Assembly (NCBI GenBank): GCA_001972305.1
Contig: BDDD01002893.1
Span: 62,001-126,000 of the forward strand
From: Cephalotus follicularis
Taxonomy: Eukaryota > Streptophyta > Magnoliopsida > Oxalidales > Cephalotaceae
Length of the DNA stretch: 64,000 nucleotides
Direction: 5' to 3'
Shown here piece after piece: positions 47,972 through 59,122 of the stretch; position 1 is the stretch's first letter; every line of letters starts with the position of its first letter. The notes below the pieces were generated by a model that was not told the origin of the DNA, ran no database searches, and worked only from the letters and a program-made list of their open reading frames with translations. The translations under genes were made by a program, and so were the position numbers.

Positions 47972-50900
47972 GGTCGTGAGGTTGAACTTGTATCGGATCT
48001 TTCATTTCAAGGGCGAGGCCTTAATGCAAATTGATGCTAAATATCTACCTATTTGGTATTATGGTTTGTCAAGCCACAGCGGAGACTATGATATTGCAAG
48101 ATAGATTCTGATCCCCCCTAGGAAGTTGGAGCTTCCCGAATTCCACATGGAGGTGTGAGATACGATTAGAATAGTGGGAGGAGCCATAATTACTAAAGAC
48201 CAAGAATTATGGTCATAATATGAAATTGAATAATCTGCTAAATTACTCTATTGTTTCTTCTAATAGGTTGTTAGACAACATATTCTATATACTCAAATGG
48301 CAAACAACACGGTTATTTGGAATGTTTTATATTTTCTTAAGCGACATAATCCACATTTTTTGAATGGTTGCGCATGGTACTCACTAGCATGAGAGTTGCT
48401 CATGTTATGACTGAGATACCCCCACTTTAGAGATCAATGCATCTGACCATCACAAGGCTGGGGTGGCTAAGGGGTGGGACGACGATCATAGACCTCAATA
48501 CATGGCGAGTGTTGCATTGATGCCAAACTGGCGAACGCTATGTATTTCTTGACAGACCTTATGTTCCACGTTGATACAACTTGAGGAGTTGTTTGGCACA
48601 CAGTCGAGGATTGATAAGGTAGTTTTGGACCAGTCTGGATCAAAACAATCTGTGATAACTATTCATTCTTCTGGAACAACCTCAAGGAGAGATGGATCGA
48701 GAGGATCCAGTTCCAAGGGCAAGGAGCCCATAAGGAAGAAAGAAAAGGAATCACTTCACGTGGTTTGGGGATACCATTCATTCGAGGATTAAAAAGCTTT
48801 TAAGGAGATATCCTGCTTCTGTGTGGGAAGTTAGGGTACTGGAAGAGAAATTGCGAATAATTTCTTGCTTCCATTGCAGACGTTACCTTGGGGTTAGGTA
48901 CCGTCATATTTTTCATATTCCACTTAGGTTACAATGTAAGTTCAATTTGGGTTGTGTACTCAAGTTGTGAGACTAACATTTGTAACTCTTTGCAGGATGC
49001 TAAGAGGACCTGGGCAGCTAGGAGCTGAGGATGAAATGGACCTATGGCATGAAGATCGTGCATCTACTTTAATGTTGTAGGATATTTTGATTTGTATGCA
49101 TAAAGCAATGTGGCTTTTGTATATAGACTAAACTCTTGTAAACATTGTAAAGAACTTTTGTTCTAAAGTTTGATTAGCATATCCAATGTATATTTTGTAA
49201 GGCTTAAAGCTTTTTATTTATTACAAATGGATAGTGGCTATTATTTTCTGGCTGTGTATCAATTGGCACTGATTAACTAGATAATGGGTTTTAAGTCTTA
49301 AATACTAATCAAACAACAGCATCAGCTATTGAGCAAGGAATTAATAATAAAAGACTATGAGAGATATGATATAAATCCTTCACAATCTTTTACATTGTTG
49401 ATTAGGTCATTATAGCGAGGCTAGATAAACACGCTTGGTTAAGGATGAACTTTTGGACATCCAGGACAGGGAGTCTCTTCCAACGTGTACACCATGTTTC
49501 TTTGGTGTAATGACCAAATCTTCTTTTCTCCAAGGATGGAGAGAAGGAAGTGGACATATTGTAATATATCCACACTGACATTTGTGGTATAATGTCAGAC
49601 AATGCACGTGAAGGTTTTCACTACTACATTACCTTCAATTGTGATTCGTCACGATTTCGGTAAGGGTTTCGGGTGAAACACATATCTGAATCTTTTGAGA
49701 GTGTTAAGAGATTTAGATATGAAGTAGAAATGCAAACAGGTAAACCCATTAGAGCATTACGCTCTGCTCGGGAAAGCGAATACCTGTCTACAGAATTCTT
49801 GGGTTATCTGAGAGATAACGAAATTCTCTCTCAATGCATCCTTTATGGAATACCATACTGTGATGATGTTTCCAAAAGGAGGAAATTGACATTCGTGAAT
49901 ATGTCAAATCTATTATGTCTTTTATTCATCTTCTTATCTCCTTCTGGGATTATGCGTTGCAGCGGCAACGTAGATCCTAATCCGGATTCCTATAAAATCC
50001 GTCCCCTCCATATCTTTCAAGATATTAAATAGGAGGAAACCCAACCTAAACCAAGAGGGTTAATGGTTGTCCGGCTTACATAAGAAGGTGAAAACCTTCT
50101 AAGCTGGAGGCGCGAGCGGATCGTTTCCGGTTTTATGGGTATCGTAAGAAGTGCTTAGGATTTCATTTCAACGATCCTAGCGAACAAATGATATTTATTT
50201 CGCGTACTGCAAAATTCCTCAAAAGGGGAATACCTATTTACAGGAAGCAGTGGGAGTAAGGTATAACTAAGTGAGTTACTACCTGGTGAAAGCCCACAGG
50301 ACGATGAGGAATTAGAGATGGAACCCTTTAAAGACAAGATTTGGGAAGGGATCCCAACCTTATAAGGGATCTCAGTAAGGCACTCCTTGTGAGAGGAGAT
50401 CAGAGAAGATTTTAACAGCATATGAGAAATGTGGTTTTCTCGCAAAAGGCACTAATAAATCTAAAGTCATCGATGATGACGAGCCTGTCAGCTACAAAGG
50501 AAACAGTGAAGAGCACTGATTTTCTATGGCATGGCTGGGAATCATGAAATCCTAAATGGACGCCATATACGTCAACCGAGTATGGAACTTGGTTAATGCT
50601 CCCATAGGCGGGTTGCCCAATGGTTGCATATATATCTTCAAGAGGAAGATAAGCGTTAATGGAAAAGGTTCAAACCTTTAAATCGTAATGATTAAGTCCA
50701 TTTGGATAATGCTTATTATTGCCACTCGTTATGCATATAACAAATGGCATAAGGATGTCGAGATGATCTTGAAGAGGACATCTTAATGTCCCAAACCCGA
50801 GGGGTTTACATCCAAGGAACATTAGCATAGAGTGTGTGCAAGCTCCTAAGGTTTGTGTATGACCTTATACAAGCATCCTGTAGCTGAAACATCTGTTTTT

Positions 50901-51950
50901 CATTTTATCAAAAACGATGCTATGCCTTAAGTCTACCGGAAATAGGATATTCCAGATATCACTTTCTTAGTAATGTACATAGATAACATTCTACACATTG
51001 GTAATGTTGTAGGTATGTTATAGTACAATTAACCAAGAACTTCTCTAAAAGGATTTGTGAGAGACTTCCTACGTTTTGAGAATGAAGATCTAAAGGGATA
51101 GATCAAGTAGGTTGTTCGGACTTTCCCAAAGCCAGAACATCAGCAGGGTGCTGATATAGTATGGACATCTGAATTTCGTGTTTGGCTTACTGCCAAATAG
51201 CCAAGGAATTCATCTTTCCAAGAGGACCTTGAAAGAGACGTCGGAGGAAAGTGTTGCATGAGTAGACTACCTTAAGCTTCGGCTATAAGCTACATCATGC
51301 AATATCATACTTTGTACTAGACCTGACATCGTACAAGCCTAAGGGTTTGGATAGTCAATTATCAGTCCAATCCCTGTGAAAGGCACAAGGAATTGTCAAA
51401 GAGATCTGAGAGTGACTTAGGATTCTTATTGACACCTGGAGAAGATAGTGAATTGAATAAGAGTTATGTCGACTCTGACTTCATCTGTGATCTAGATGAT
51501 CACAACATCGTATCAGGATATGTGATTTCCCTGAACGAAGGTGCTATGTGAGTTGGAAGAGTCTACAACAGTGGGATACTGTTGACTCAACCATGAATAA
51601 GAGTATGTTATAACCTATGATACCGAAAAGTTGCTATTTGGTAGCGGAAGTTCATTATGGAACTTCATGTAATTCCATCTATCGTTCGTCCAGTTGTGTA
51701 GAGTGACAACGATAAGGGGCCTTTGCATAGGCTATGGAACCTAGTCTCATTACCGCTCTAAACTTAAGCATCGGTATCATTATATTATATGATTCCTGAT
51801 ATTGTATACAGAGGAAACATTATCCTAGAGAGATTTGTGACGTGAGCACATTTTGGCAGACCCACTGACCAATGCCATGAGCATTAGTAGTACTTGAGCG
51901 ACAGCGGAAGTACGATTGGCTTAGGCTAAAGGTCTTCGTGGCTTGAGGTC
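47972..51950 (+). pseudogene. Copia E gag-pol fossil
   Basis: The gag zinc knuckle is recognisable near 48808-48850 (CFCVGKLGYWKRNC). Integrase zinc-region sequence lies near 49390-49500. The integrase core lies near 49673-49850, with ESVKRFRYEVEMQTGKPIRA and LRDNEILSQ. RT-related sequence lies near 50470-50680, with MDAIYVNRVWNLVNAPIGG and LPNGCIYIFKRK. RNase H-related sequence near 51600-51890 ends with HILADPLTNAM. The order integrase, RT, RNase H shows Ty1/copia. The sequence is decayed throughout with many interruptions. Confidence 0.8.
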
Positions 51951-51951
51951 C

Positions 51952-51962
51952 AAGTGGGAGAT
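51952..51962 (+). other. Polypurine tract of copia E
   Basis: AAGTGGGAGAT abuts TGTTAGAG, the 3' LTR start, which is a standard copia arrangement. Confidence 0.85.
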
Positions 51963-54473
51963 TGTTAGAGTAGAGTGTCCCTGCATGCCACGAGGTGGCT
52001 CTGCATAAATATATATGTATGTATGAGATGCAGTCCTTAACTGGAGATATCTCTTTAAGTCGCGGGGTGGCTGCATATGTGTATATTACACTCTTTATTT
52101 ATACAATGTGAATTCCTTTTTGTGTTTTATAGTGCATATTCAATCAACAATGGCAACCCGTTATATGTATATCCCAAACCATCTCAATGGATCAGTTGAT
52201 CACCATGTCAATTGAGTACACATATAGTGCCCTGTCGTTCGAGGGGTTGGATCTCATGCCTGAGAGGTTATGAGAATGAGATCCTTACTCCCTTCTGACG
52301 GAACGTTCCAAGTCATAGGTTCACTTTCTTTGGGCAATTGTTGAACCGTAAAGACTTGCCGTATTATGCTTGCTCCCAGGTTTAGTGGAGGATGGACTAT
52401 CTCATTACCATTTGGATTTATCGTAATGCATAATGTGGGGTTCGTGCTAAGGAGCATGAGACTAAACAGACCCACCATAGGAAACCTATTTGGAAATTCA
52501 TACCTATATCAACAGGATTCATATAGTCTCGGTAGTGTATAGTCTACGGTGACTAGTAGACCATTCGTGGAGCTACGTTGTATCATTAGACCTGAGCGGC
52601 TGGCATGCGTTGTGTTATGACTGCTTGGCTTTGATTTTCGCCTTCCCAATCACTAGCCATGTGCTGGCAAAAGGGTTGTCTTTGGGCCTTGTGGGAGCTT
52701 TGTTGAGATGTATGGACGAGTTCTCAATAAGGGATCGTCACACCCATATGAAGGGTGATTGGCTCTATATTATTTATGTCCGTTGAGACTCATAAAACCC
52801 TGATAAGGTATAGACAGACTAGAAATGGTGTTTCCGGGGAGGTTTGCCGAAAGTCTCAATGCGTACATAAATTTATAGTTATTGCGACTTTACCTAGGGG
52901 TGACATTATTCCGAACCCTAGGTTGCGGTCGGAGCCAAGTATGACATAGGATACATGACACATATGTCGATGACTGGATAAAGTACTGGTTTAACCAGAT
53001 GTCGAGTTATAGACGTGGTTGATTCTACAGATCCGGGGGTTGGTGGGATTCACATCGGGGCCGTTTTAATAGTCAGGGACTATTGGGATAGACGTACCAG
53101 ATTTCATGGGATGTTCTAAGAAATTTATATTCGTATCGGATTCAAATCGGGCTTTTGGGTCCCACCTGATTATTGGAAAAGTGATGCATGCTACACACAT
53201 GATAGCTTGGTGGGAAATCTTGTTTTAACTAGTATATATTAATTTGGCATTAGTGGTTTAGTTATTTATTTAAATTTACCACCGTATTATCAAATTGATA
53301 TATTAAGAGAAACCACAGTGGGAGTATGTTTTAACATACCATGTGCAGGGTGTACATAGTTAAAACATTGAGAGAAACAATTTTAATATAAGAGAAAGAG
53401 ACTTTGACTTAGTCTTAAGTCTTCACTCTTTGTTTTTGGCTTCACTCATACGCCAAACAGGGGAGGAAAAATGCACGGCTTTGTGCGTGGCACCTCGTGC
53501 GCGCTTCTGGACGGACAAGACAACGCGCGGTGGCGTTGGTGGCCGGGAAGAGGACCTGGTCGTCCACGGTGAGTCCTCCTCTCTTTCTCCTTCTCTTTTC
53601 TCCCCGTTTCTCTCGATTTTACCATAGCGTTTTTCAATGCCACCCACTGCCGGTCTTCTCTTCTGCCGCCGGTGGTCTTGGTAGGTGGCGCAATGCTTGG
53701 CTCTGCCTATTTTGGCCTTAGACTAGGTTTGACCGGCATTGTTTGGCTGGGTTTGTGCGCACAGAGTCAACCCTGGCTACTCAGTGCGTTTTGCGCCGTG
53801 ATTCGGCGTTTTGCGCCGATTCACGACGAGTCTTGCATTGGGTTGTGTTGGCCGTGCTTTGTAGGTGTCGGTTGTGGTGGTGCAGTGTTGCGGCAATCCT
53901 GTTTTCGTCAGGCGGGTTGACTTGCCACCGTCTGCACGCCACGTTCCAGGCCGAGTCTAGGCCATCAGTGGCTTTATCGGGTGTTTGTGGTCCACATATG
54001 TCACGGCTGGTCAATGATGCGTTGACCGTGACTCACTGAGTCCGAACTCAGTGATTCACCGCCACTGTTCACAGCCTTCCAGAGTGCTTCCAGGCGCGTC
54101 TCCTCCAGAAACATGCTGAGCATGCTTTTTGGAGTCCGTTGGTGTCTTGGTTGAAGTTTTCGTGGACTGGCCGGAAACCGACAGTGGAGTCGGTAACCAG
54201 AAGTTGCTTCGGCAAGCACGTAGCAGCAAAGTGATGGAGACACCAACGTTGGTATGCTTCCTAATCTTATTTTTTTAATGTTTACCGAATTGGTTTCTGT
54301 TGGCTTTTTGCCACCCCTTTAATTGTGTTATAGATTATGTTTCGATGATTAACAAACAAGTAACAATCAAGAAACACTTATATGCATGATTTGATATCAT
54401 ACAAATTCATATACTCACTTGGTTTCATTGTTGAAAGTGTTGCAAAGGTTCTAAATTGCAGAAACAGGCAATC

Positions 54474-54858
54474 CAGCCGAATGAAACAGAGCTTCAGTCG
54501 ACTGCCAAGGCATACAGTCGACTGCCAACATTTGACCAGCCGACTGGACCTTCAAACAAACCCAGAACCTGAATTTGCACACAAGCCAGCCGACTGCCAC
54601 AGGGCTCCAGTCGACTGCCAGGCCAAGACAGTCGACTACCACAGGACTACAGCCGACTGCCATGAAATGCACAATTCAACCAGTAGCTTTGGAAATAGAA
54701 TTTCTAGCCCAACCAGCCGACTGGAAAAGAGCATCAGTCGACTACCCAGGCATACAATCGATTGCCTAGTCCATCCAGCCGACTGCCTCCTCCCAACGGC
54801 TATAATTAAAAATGCACAACATTTTACCAGCCGACTGCAAGGAAAATCCAGCCGACTG
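54474..54858. repeat. CAGTCGACTG / CAGCCGACTG array in C2 U3
   Basis: About 17 units: CAGCCGACTG and CAGTCGACTG with CAGTCGACTA and CAATCGATTG variants. The unit at 54494 is followed by CCAAGGCATACAGTCGAC, matching a phrase in the gypsy solo LTR at 12657 apart from one substitution and one indel. The array ends 24 bp before the promoter block at 54883. Confidence 0.92.
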
Positions 54859-54882
54859 GATTTGGTCTGAATGCACAAAAAA

Positions 54883-54910
54883 AGATCCGTTGGAGGATCT
54901 CTATAAAAGG
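54883..54910 (+). promoter_or_regulatory. Core promoter block of C2 LTR (TATA box)
   Basis: AGATCCGTTGGAGG (54883-54896), four bases, then CTATAAAAGG (54901-54910). The same block is conserved in copia C1 (28439-28467, minus strand). It lies immediately downstream of the motif array. Confidence 0.75.
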
Positions 54911-55426
54911 AAGAATGTGGTATTTTTACATAAGAGACATATCAAAAGATACCAAGCAAATACACATTACTTCCAAGCAACACTAGAGCTATTTTCAATC
55001 TTTCAAATCAATATCCAAAGCTTGTAACTAAGCTAGAAACTTTCATATCCAACCTATTGAGAGGTTATATTGTAAACACAAAACCAAACACTTTTATCAT
55101 TCTTTGTAATAGAGGGGAGTGAACCCTTGTAAGGTGTTTATTGATTTACACCCAGAACCCAAAATCAAGTGTAAAGGTGGTTTGTTTGATTTGCACCCGT
55201 AAGCCGAAAATCAAAGGTTGCTAGTGGTGGCTAGTGGAATCTCAAGGTGTTCTTGAGAAAGTGGACGTAGGCACGGTTTTGCCGAACCACTATAAATTTG
55301 TTTGCACTCTCTATCCCTTAACTCCTTATTTATTTGTTCTTGTGTGCTTGTTTATGTTCATAGCTTAATTTGTTAATTCCGTAAACAATTTGCATTAGTT
55401 AAAGGTTGCCATACATTACTTTCAGT

Positions 55427-55440
55427 TGGTATCAGAGCAG
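55427..55440 (+). other. Primer binding site of C2
   Basis: TGGTATCAGAGCAG lies two bases after the LTR end; initiator tRNA-Met type. Confidence 0.9.
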
Positions 55441-55479
55441 TTATCTCATTATTCTTAATTGTTAGAGATACAAAGATCC

Positions 55480-57142
55480 ATGGCAAACCAAATGAACATA
55501 GGATTAGAAGGCTCCTCTATCACTAGACCTCCGTTCTTTGACGGAATTAATTATAGCTTTTTGAAGACTAGAATGACTATATTTTTACAATCCCTTGACT
55601 ATCAAATGTGGCATATAATTATCAATGGTCCTAAAATGCCCACAAAAACTATAGATGGAGTAGTTTCTCCTAAACCCGAGAATGAATATAATGACAATGA
55701 CTTTAGAATGCTCCAATTGAATTCTAAGGCCAAACATGTTTTATTTTGTGCCGTTGGCCCTAATGAATTCAATCGGATATCCTCGTGTGATTCGGCTAAA
55801 GAGATGTGGGATTTGTTAGAAGTCACATATGAAGGCACGAATCAAGTTAAGGAATCTAAAATAAGCATGCTTGTACATGAATACGAATTATTTATAATGC
55901 ATGATAATGAGAGTATTAGTGATATGTTTACTCGTTTTACTACCATTATCAACTCTCTCAAAAATCTTGGCAAATCCTATCCTAACCATGAACTTGTAAG
56001 GAAAATCTTAAGGTGGTTGCCAAAGAGTTGGACGCCGAAGGTGACGGCTATTGAGGAGGCCAAAGATCTCTCCACTCTCCCACTCGAACAATTAATTGGC
56101 TCCTTGATGACGCATGAAACAACAATGAAGAATCATGAGAATGTGGAAGTCAAGAAGAAAAAGGCAATCGCTTTCAAAGCTTCAAAGGAAGATAGTGAAA
56201 GTGATGAAGATGGAGATGTTGCTCTTATTACCTCCCAATTCAAAAGGTTCCTCAAGAATCAAAAAGGTAAAAAGAATTTAAAAAAGAATCACCTTCAAGA
56301 TGAAGAACCAAGCAAACGGGAAGAACCAACATGCTATGAATGCAAGAAGCCCGGCCACTTCAAGAACGAATGTCCAAACCTCAAAAAGAAAGAGCAATTC
56401 AAGAAAAATAATGAATACTTCAAGAAGAAGAAAGCAATGGTGGCCACATGGTCGGATAGCGACTCCTCAAGCTCCGAAGAGGAAAGCGATGAAGAAGTTG
56501 CACACATTGCTTACATGGAAATTGAGGATGAAGAAGATGAGGTAAATTTTACCTTTGATGAATTGCAAAGTGCTTATGAAAATCTATATGTTGAATATGA
56601 GAATATGTGTTTGAAAAATAAGACTTAAAAGAAAAATGCTATCTCTATGTCAAAAGAAATTGATGTTTTAAAGAGTGAGAATAGCAAGTTTTTAAATGAA
56701 ATTGAATCTCTAAAAGATAAAAATAGTTTTTACATGAATGAGATTGAGATTCTAAATGTTTCCTCAAAACTATCAATTGATTCTTTGGAAGAAAATGAAA
56801 AAAATAAAAATTGAAATTGATGCTTTGAAGAAAACGTTTTCCACATTTTCCAATAGTAGTGACAAGTTGGATAATTTGCTAGGATTACAAAGATGTGTGT
56901 TTGACAAAGCTGGTCTCGGCTACGATGAAATGAAAAATGTCAAACATTTTCAAAATTTCTTTATCAAGAAAAGTGAGCATAAAATGTCTTGTAATTATTG
57001 TGGTAGACTTGGACATATGTCTACTTCTTGCATATATAGAAATAATCGTTATTATGGTAAAACTAAGAAAATTTGGGTTCCGAAAGGAACTATCGTGACT
57101 AACACTCAAGGACCCAAATTTATTTGGGTACCAAAAGTTTAA
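55480..57142 (+). pseudogene. C2 gag (UBN2 type, two zinc knuckles)
   Basis: The likely start is MANQMNIGLEGSS at 55480, near the primer site. The UBN2/copia gag domain includes PPFFDGINYSFLKTRM, EMWDLLEVTYEGTNQVKE and LPLEQLIGSLMTHETTM. A zinc knuckle, CYECKKPGHFKNEC, lies near 56335-56375. An acidic serine-rich stretch and coiled-coil region follow. A second knuckle, CNYCGRLGHMSTSC, lies near 56993-57030, and then IWVPKGT. It resembles the gag of C1 in architecture but is clearly divergent in sequence. It is nearly whole, with about one interruption. Confidence 0.88.
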
Positions 57143-57443
57143 ATCTCTTACTTTGTAAGTGTGCTCAAAGGAAATGATATTATGGAACATCAAGCTATAT
57201 ATATGTGAGCACATGTGTAGTAAGTTCTTTTTGTCTTTGTACATGTCATGAAAATTGGTATATGTGTATGTGCTATGATTTCTTGAATGCAATTACATGA
57301 TTGATTGTATATTTGTTTTTAAAACATGTCTTGCATCAAACACTGAGTTTTCAACTCAATCACATCAAAATGCTCATATATCTAAGTCACTATTAATCAA
57401 TAATAGCTGACCACGATTTCTTCGGATCAAAGAAAAGACTCGA

Positions 57444-57654
57444 ATCTGCCAATTTCTATTTCTGCAGATTCCAGTCGACTGGTGTCCTGGTCCAGTCGAC
57501 TGTTTTTACAAAAGAAGTCGACCCCTTTCATAAGACATCGACGTCTTTCAAGATCAATCTGCCATTTTCTTTTTCTGCAGATTCCAGTCGACTGGTGTCC
57601 TGGTCCAGTCGACTGTCTGTGTTCCAGTCGACTGCCTAATGACACCAGTCGACT
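57444..57654. repeat. Internal CAGTCGACTG array upstream of the C2 second ORF
   Basis: Exact 10-mers at 57472, near 57493, 57585, 57606 and 57624, with a CAGTCGACTA at 57645-57654. A 59-bp stretch (57444-57502) is repeated at 57557-57615 with a 113-bp period, each copy holding two exact motifs joined by GTGTCCTGGTC. The array lies about 120-330 bp before the start codon of the ORF and is the only array in the window outside an LTR. Confidence 0.92.
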
Positions 57655-57659
57655 ATTTT

Positions 57660-57771
57660 TACACACAACAGACTTTAAAACACGCGTTTTCTCTCTGTCT
57701 CTCTCACAACTCTCTCTCCCAAATACCTGCAAAACCCTAAAAATCGCCCAAATATCGCCCTCTTATCTTCT
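57660..57771 (+). promoter_or_regulatory. Probable promoter and leader of C2 second ORF
   Basis: After the array come a weak TATA-like CTTTAAAAC (near 57672), a pyrimidine patch TCTCTCTGTCTCTCTC (near 57690-57705) and a leader with AAACCCTAAAAATCGCCC, then ATGGCATCAAGG at 57772. Pyrimidine patches are common in plant core promoters. Promoter function is inferred from layout only. Confidence 0.45.
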
Positions 57772-58875
57772 ATGGCATCAAGGAAGAGGAAAAATGTGGG
57801 AACCAAGCAAGCAAGCTCAAGTGCAAGAAAGGATTATGATGATGACTTGTTCCTCTCAAAGGAAAAAGAGGATAGGTATAACTTCACTCTAAACTCTGTC
57901 AAATTACATAATGAGAAGTGGTTAGATAGAGCTGTTTTAACTTGCAATATTGCTTCTATTAAACCATGGCTTGAACAAATGGGATGGTTTGATTATTTGT
58001 GTTCATCACACCCCATTTACCCTAGGATTGTGAAACTTTTTTATGCTAACCTAGAAAAACCCTCCAATTGTGTTGCCAAATCTTTTGTTCTTGGTGTTGC
58101 TGTCAATATAATGCCTGAATTCATAGGAGAAACCGTAGGTATCCCTGGCACCGGTATCACAAACTTCAATGATATCGAAAGATCCGATGCATTAGAAATT
58201 TGCTTAGAACGGCCTAATGTCAATCCTATTATGACCATCACGAGTAGCCATTTGCCCATAGCTACCCGTATTCTCTTATTGCTAGTTACAAACACTTTGT
58301 TGCCAAAGGAAGGCTCGCATACACTACCATCCGAGCGAGACCTAAAATTAATAGCTTGCATTAAAAATGGAACCCTTGTCAATCTCCCATACCTTATTGT
58401 CAACCATATCTTGTCAAGACCTTATCACCTCCCATACCCCATGCTCCTAAGTAGGATTCTTGCTACCCTAGACATTGACCTAAGGGATGAACACAATGTC
58501 AAACCGAAATCCAAACAATTGATCAATAAAGCCGGTTTAAGAAGTTGTAATATCAAGTTTGAGGATGATCAATGGGTAAAGATACCAGCTGCAGGAAGAG
58601 CACCGGTGAGGGCACCGGATGTAGATGTTAGAGAAGAAGAGGAAGATGATGATGATGGAGATAGATTCGAAGTGAGGCCAAGTGGAAGTGGAAGTGGAAG
58701 CGGAAGTGGTAGTAGTCGGCCAACCATGGAGTCGCTTCAAGCAAAAATGGAATACATTCAAGGAAGGGTGGATCAAATTTATGATCGCCTAGACTCCCAA
58801 GACGCGCAAATGGCCCAAGTGATTCAAATGCTCCAAAATGCTTACCCTCAACCACCACCTCCCGGATCTTCTTGA
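57772..58875 (+). CDS. C2 ORF2: putative plant transposon protein domain (367 aa)
   Basis: One open frame from ATG at 57772 to TGA at 58875. The N-terminus is basic (MASRKRKNVGTKQ). Residues about 35-250 resemble the family often named 'putative plant transposon protein' (Transposase_32-type domain), with LHNEKWLDRAVLTCN, RIVKLFYANLE, VLGVAVNIMPEFIGETVGIP, and the later STHLPIA-like helix and LPYPMLLSRIL. Then come an acidic run (EEEEDDDDGD), a Gly-Ser linker, a coiled coil (MESLQAKMEYIQGRVDQIYD to VIQMLQ) and a proline tail. The domain's biochemical role is not established; it recurs in plant repeat-rich DNA. The frame is whole, unlike most coding here. It could be an element accessory protein or a captured host-like gene; function unknown. 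Confidence 0.8.
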   Translation: MASRKRKNVGTKQASSSARKDYDDDLFLSKEKEDRYNFTLNSVKLHNEKWLDRAVLTCNIASIKPWLEQMGWFDYLCSSHPIYPRIVKLFYANLEKPSNCVAKSFVLGVAVNIMPEFIGETVGIPGTGITNFNDIERSDALEICLERPNVNPIMTITSSHLPIATRILLLLVTNTLLPKEGSHTLPSERDLKLIACIKNGTLVNLPYLIVNHILSRPYHLPYPMLLSRILATLDIDLRDEHNVKPKSKQLINKAGLRSCNIKFEDDQWVKIPAAGRAPVRAPDVDVREEEEDDDDGDRFEVRPSGSGSGSGSGSSRPTMESLQAKMEYIQGRVDQIYDRLDSQDAQMAQVIQMLQNAYPQPPPPGSS

Positions 58876-58912
58876 GCAAACATCTTATGCATATCACATT
58901 TTCATTTTGTAG

Positions 58913-58985
58913 TGTGTAATGAACTTGTTATGAGTTTTTATCTTGTGTAATGAACTTGTTATGAGTTTTTATCTTGTGTAATGAA
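58913..58985. repeat. 31-bp direct repeat after ORF2
   Basis: TGTGTAATGAACTTG starts at 58913 and 58944, with a third partial copy at 58975. It is in the 3' untranslated part of C2. Confidence 0.8.
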
Positions 58986-59122
58986 TTTGTGTTTAACTTG
59001 GTGTTTTTATTGTAAAATGACTTTGAAATTCTATGTAATGAATTTACATCGCTATTTTATGTGATGAAGTTTTTATTGTGTTGATGGAATTGGATATGTA
59101 AAATGACTTTTTGTTGCTTGAC

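Larger units (their letters stand above)
54298..55424 (+). mobile_element. 5' LTR of C2 (1127 bp)
   Basis: TGTTGGCTTTTTGCC at the start and TTACTTTCA at the end, followed by the primer site. U3 carries a motif array (54474-54858), then a TATA block (54883-54910). Transcription probably starts about 30 bp beyond the TATA box. Confidence 0.92.

Noticed and set aside
53423-54246. Possible captured host gene in the GC-rich part of the copia E LTR
   Set aside because: Open frames exist on both strands because of base composition, but none has recognisable domains or splice structure, and the region lies within LTR boundaries.
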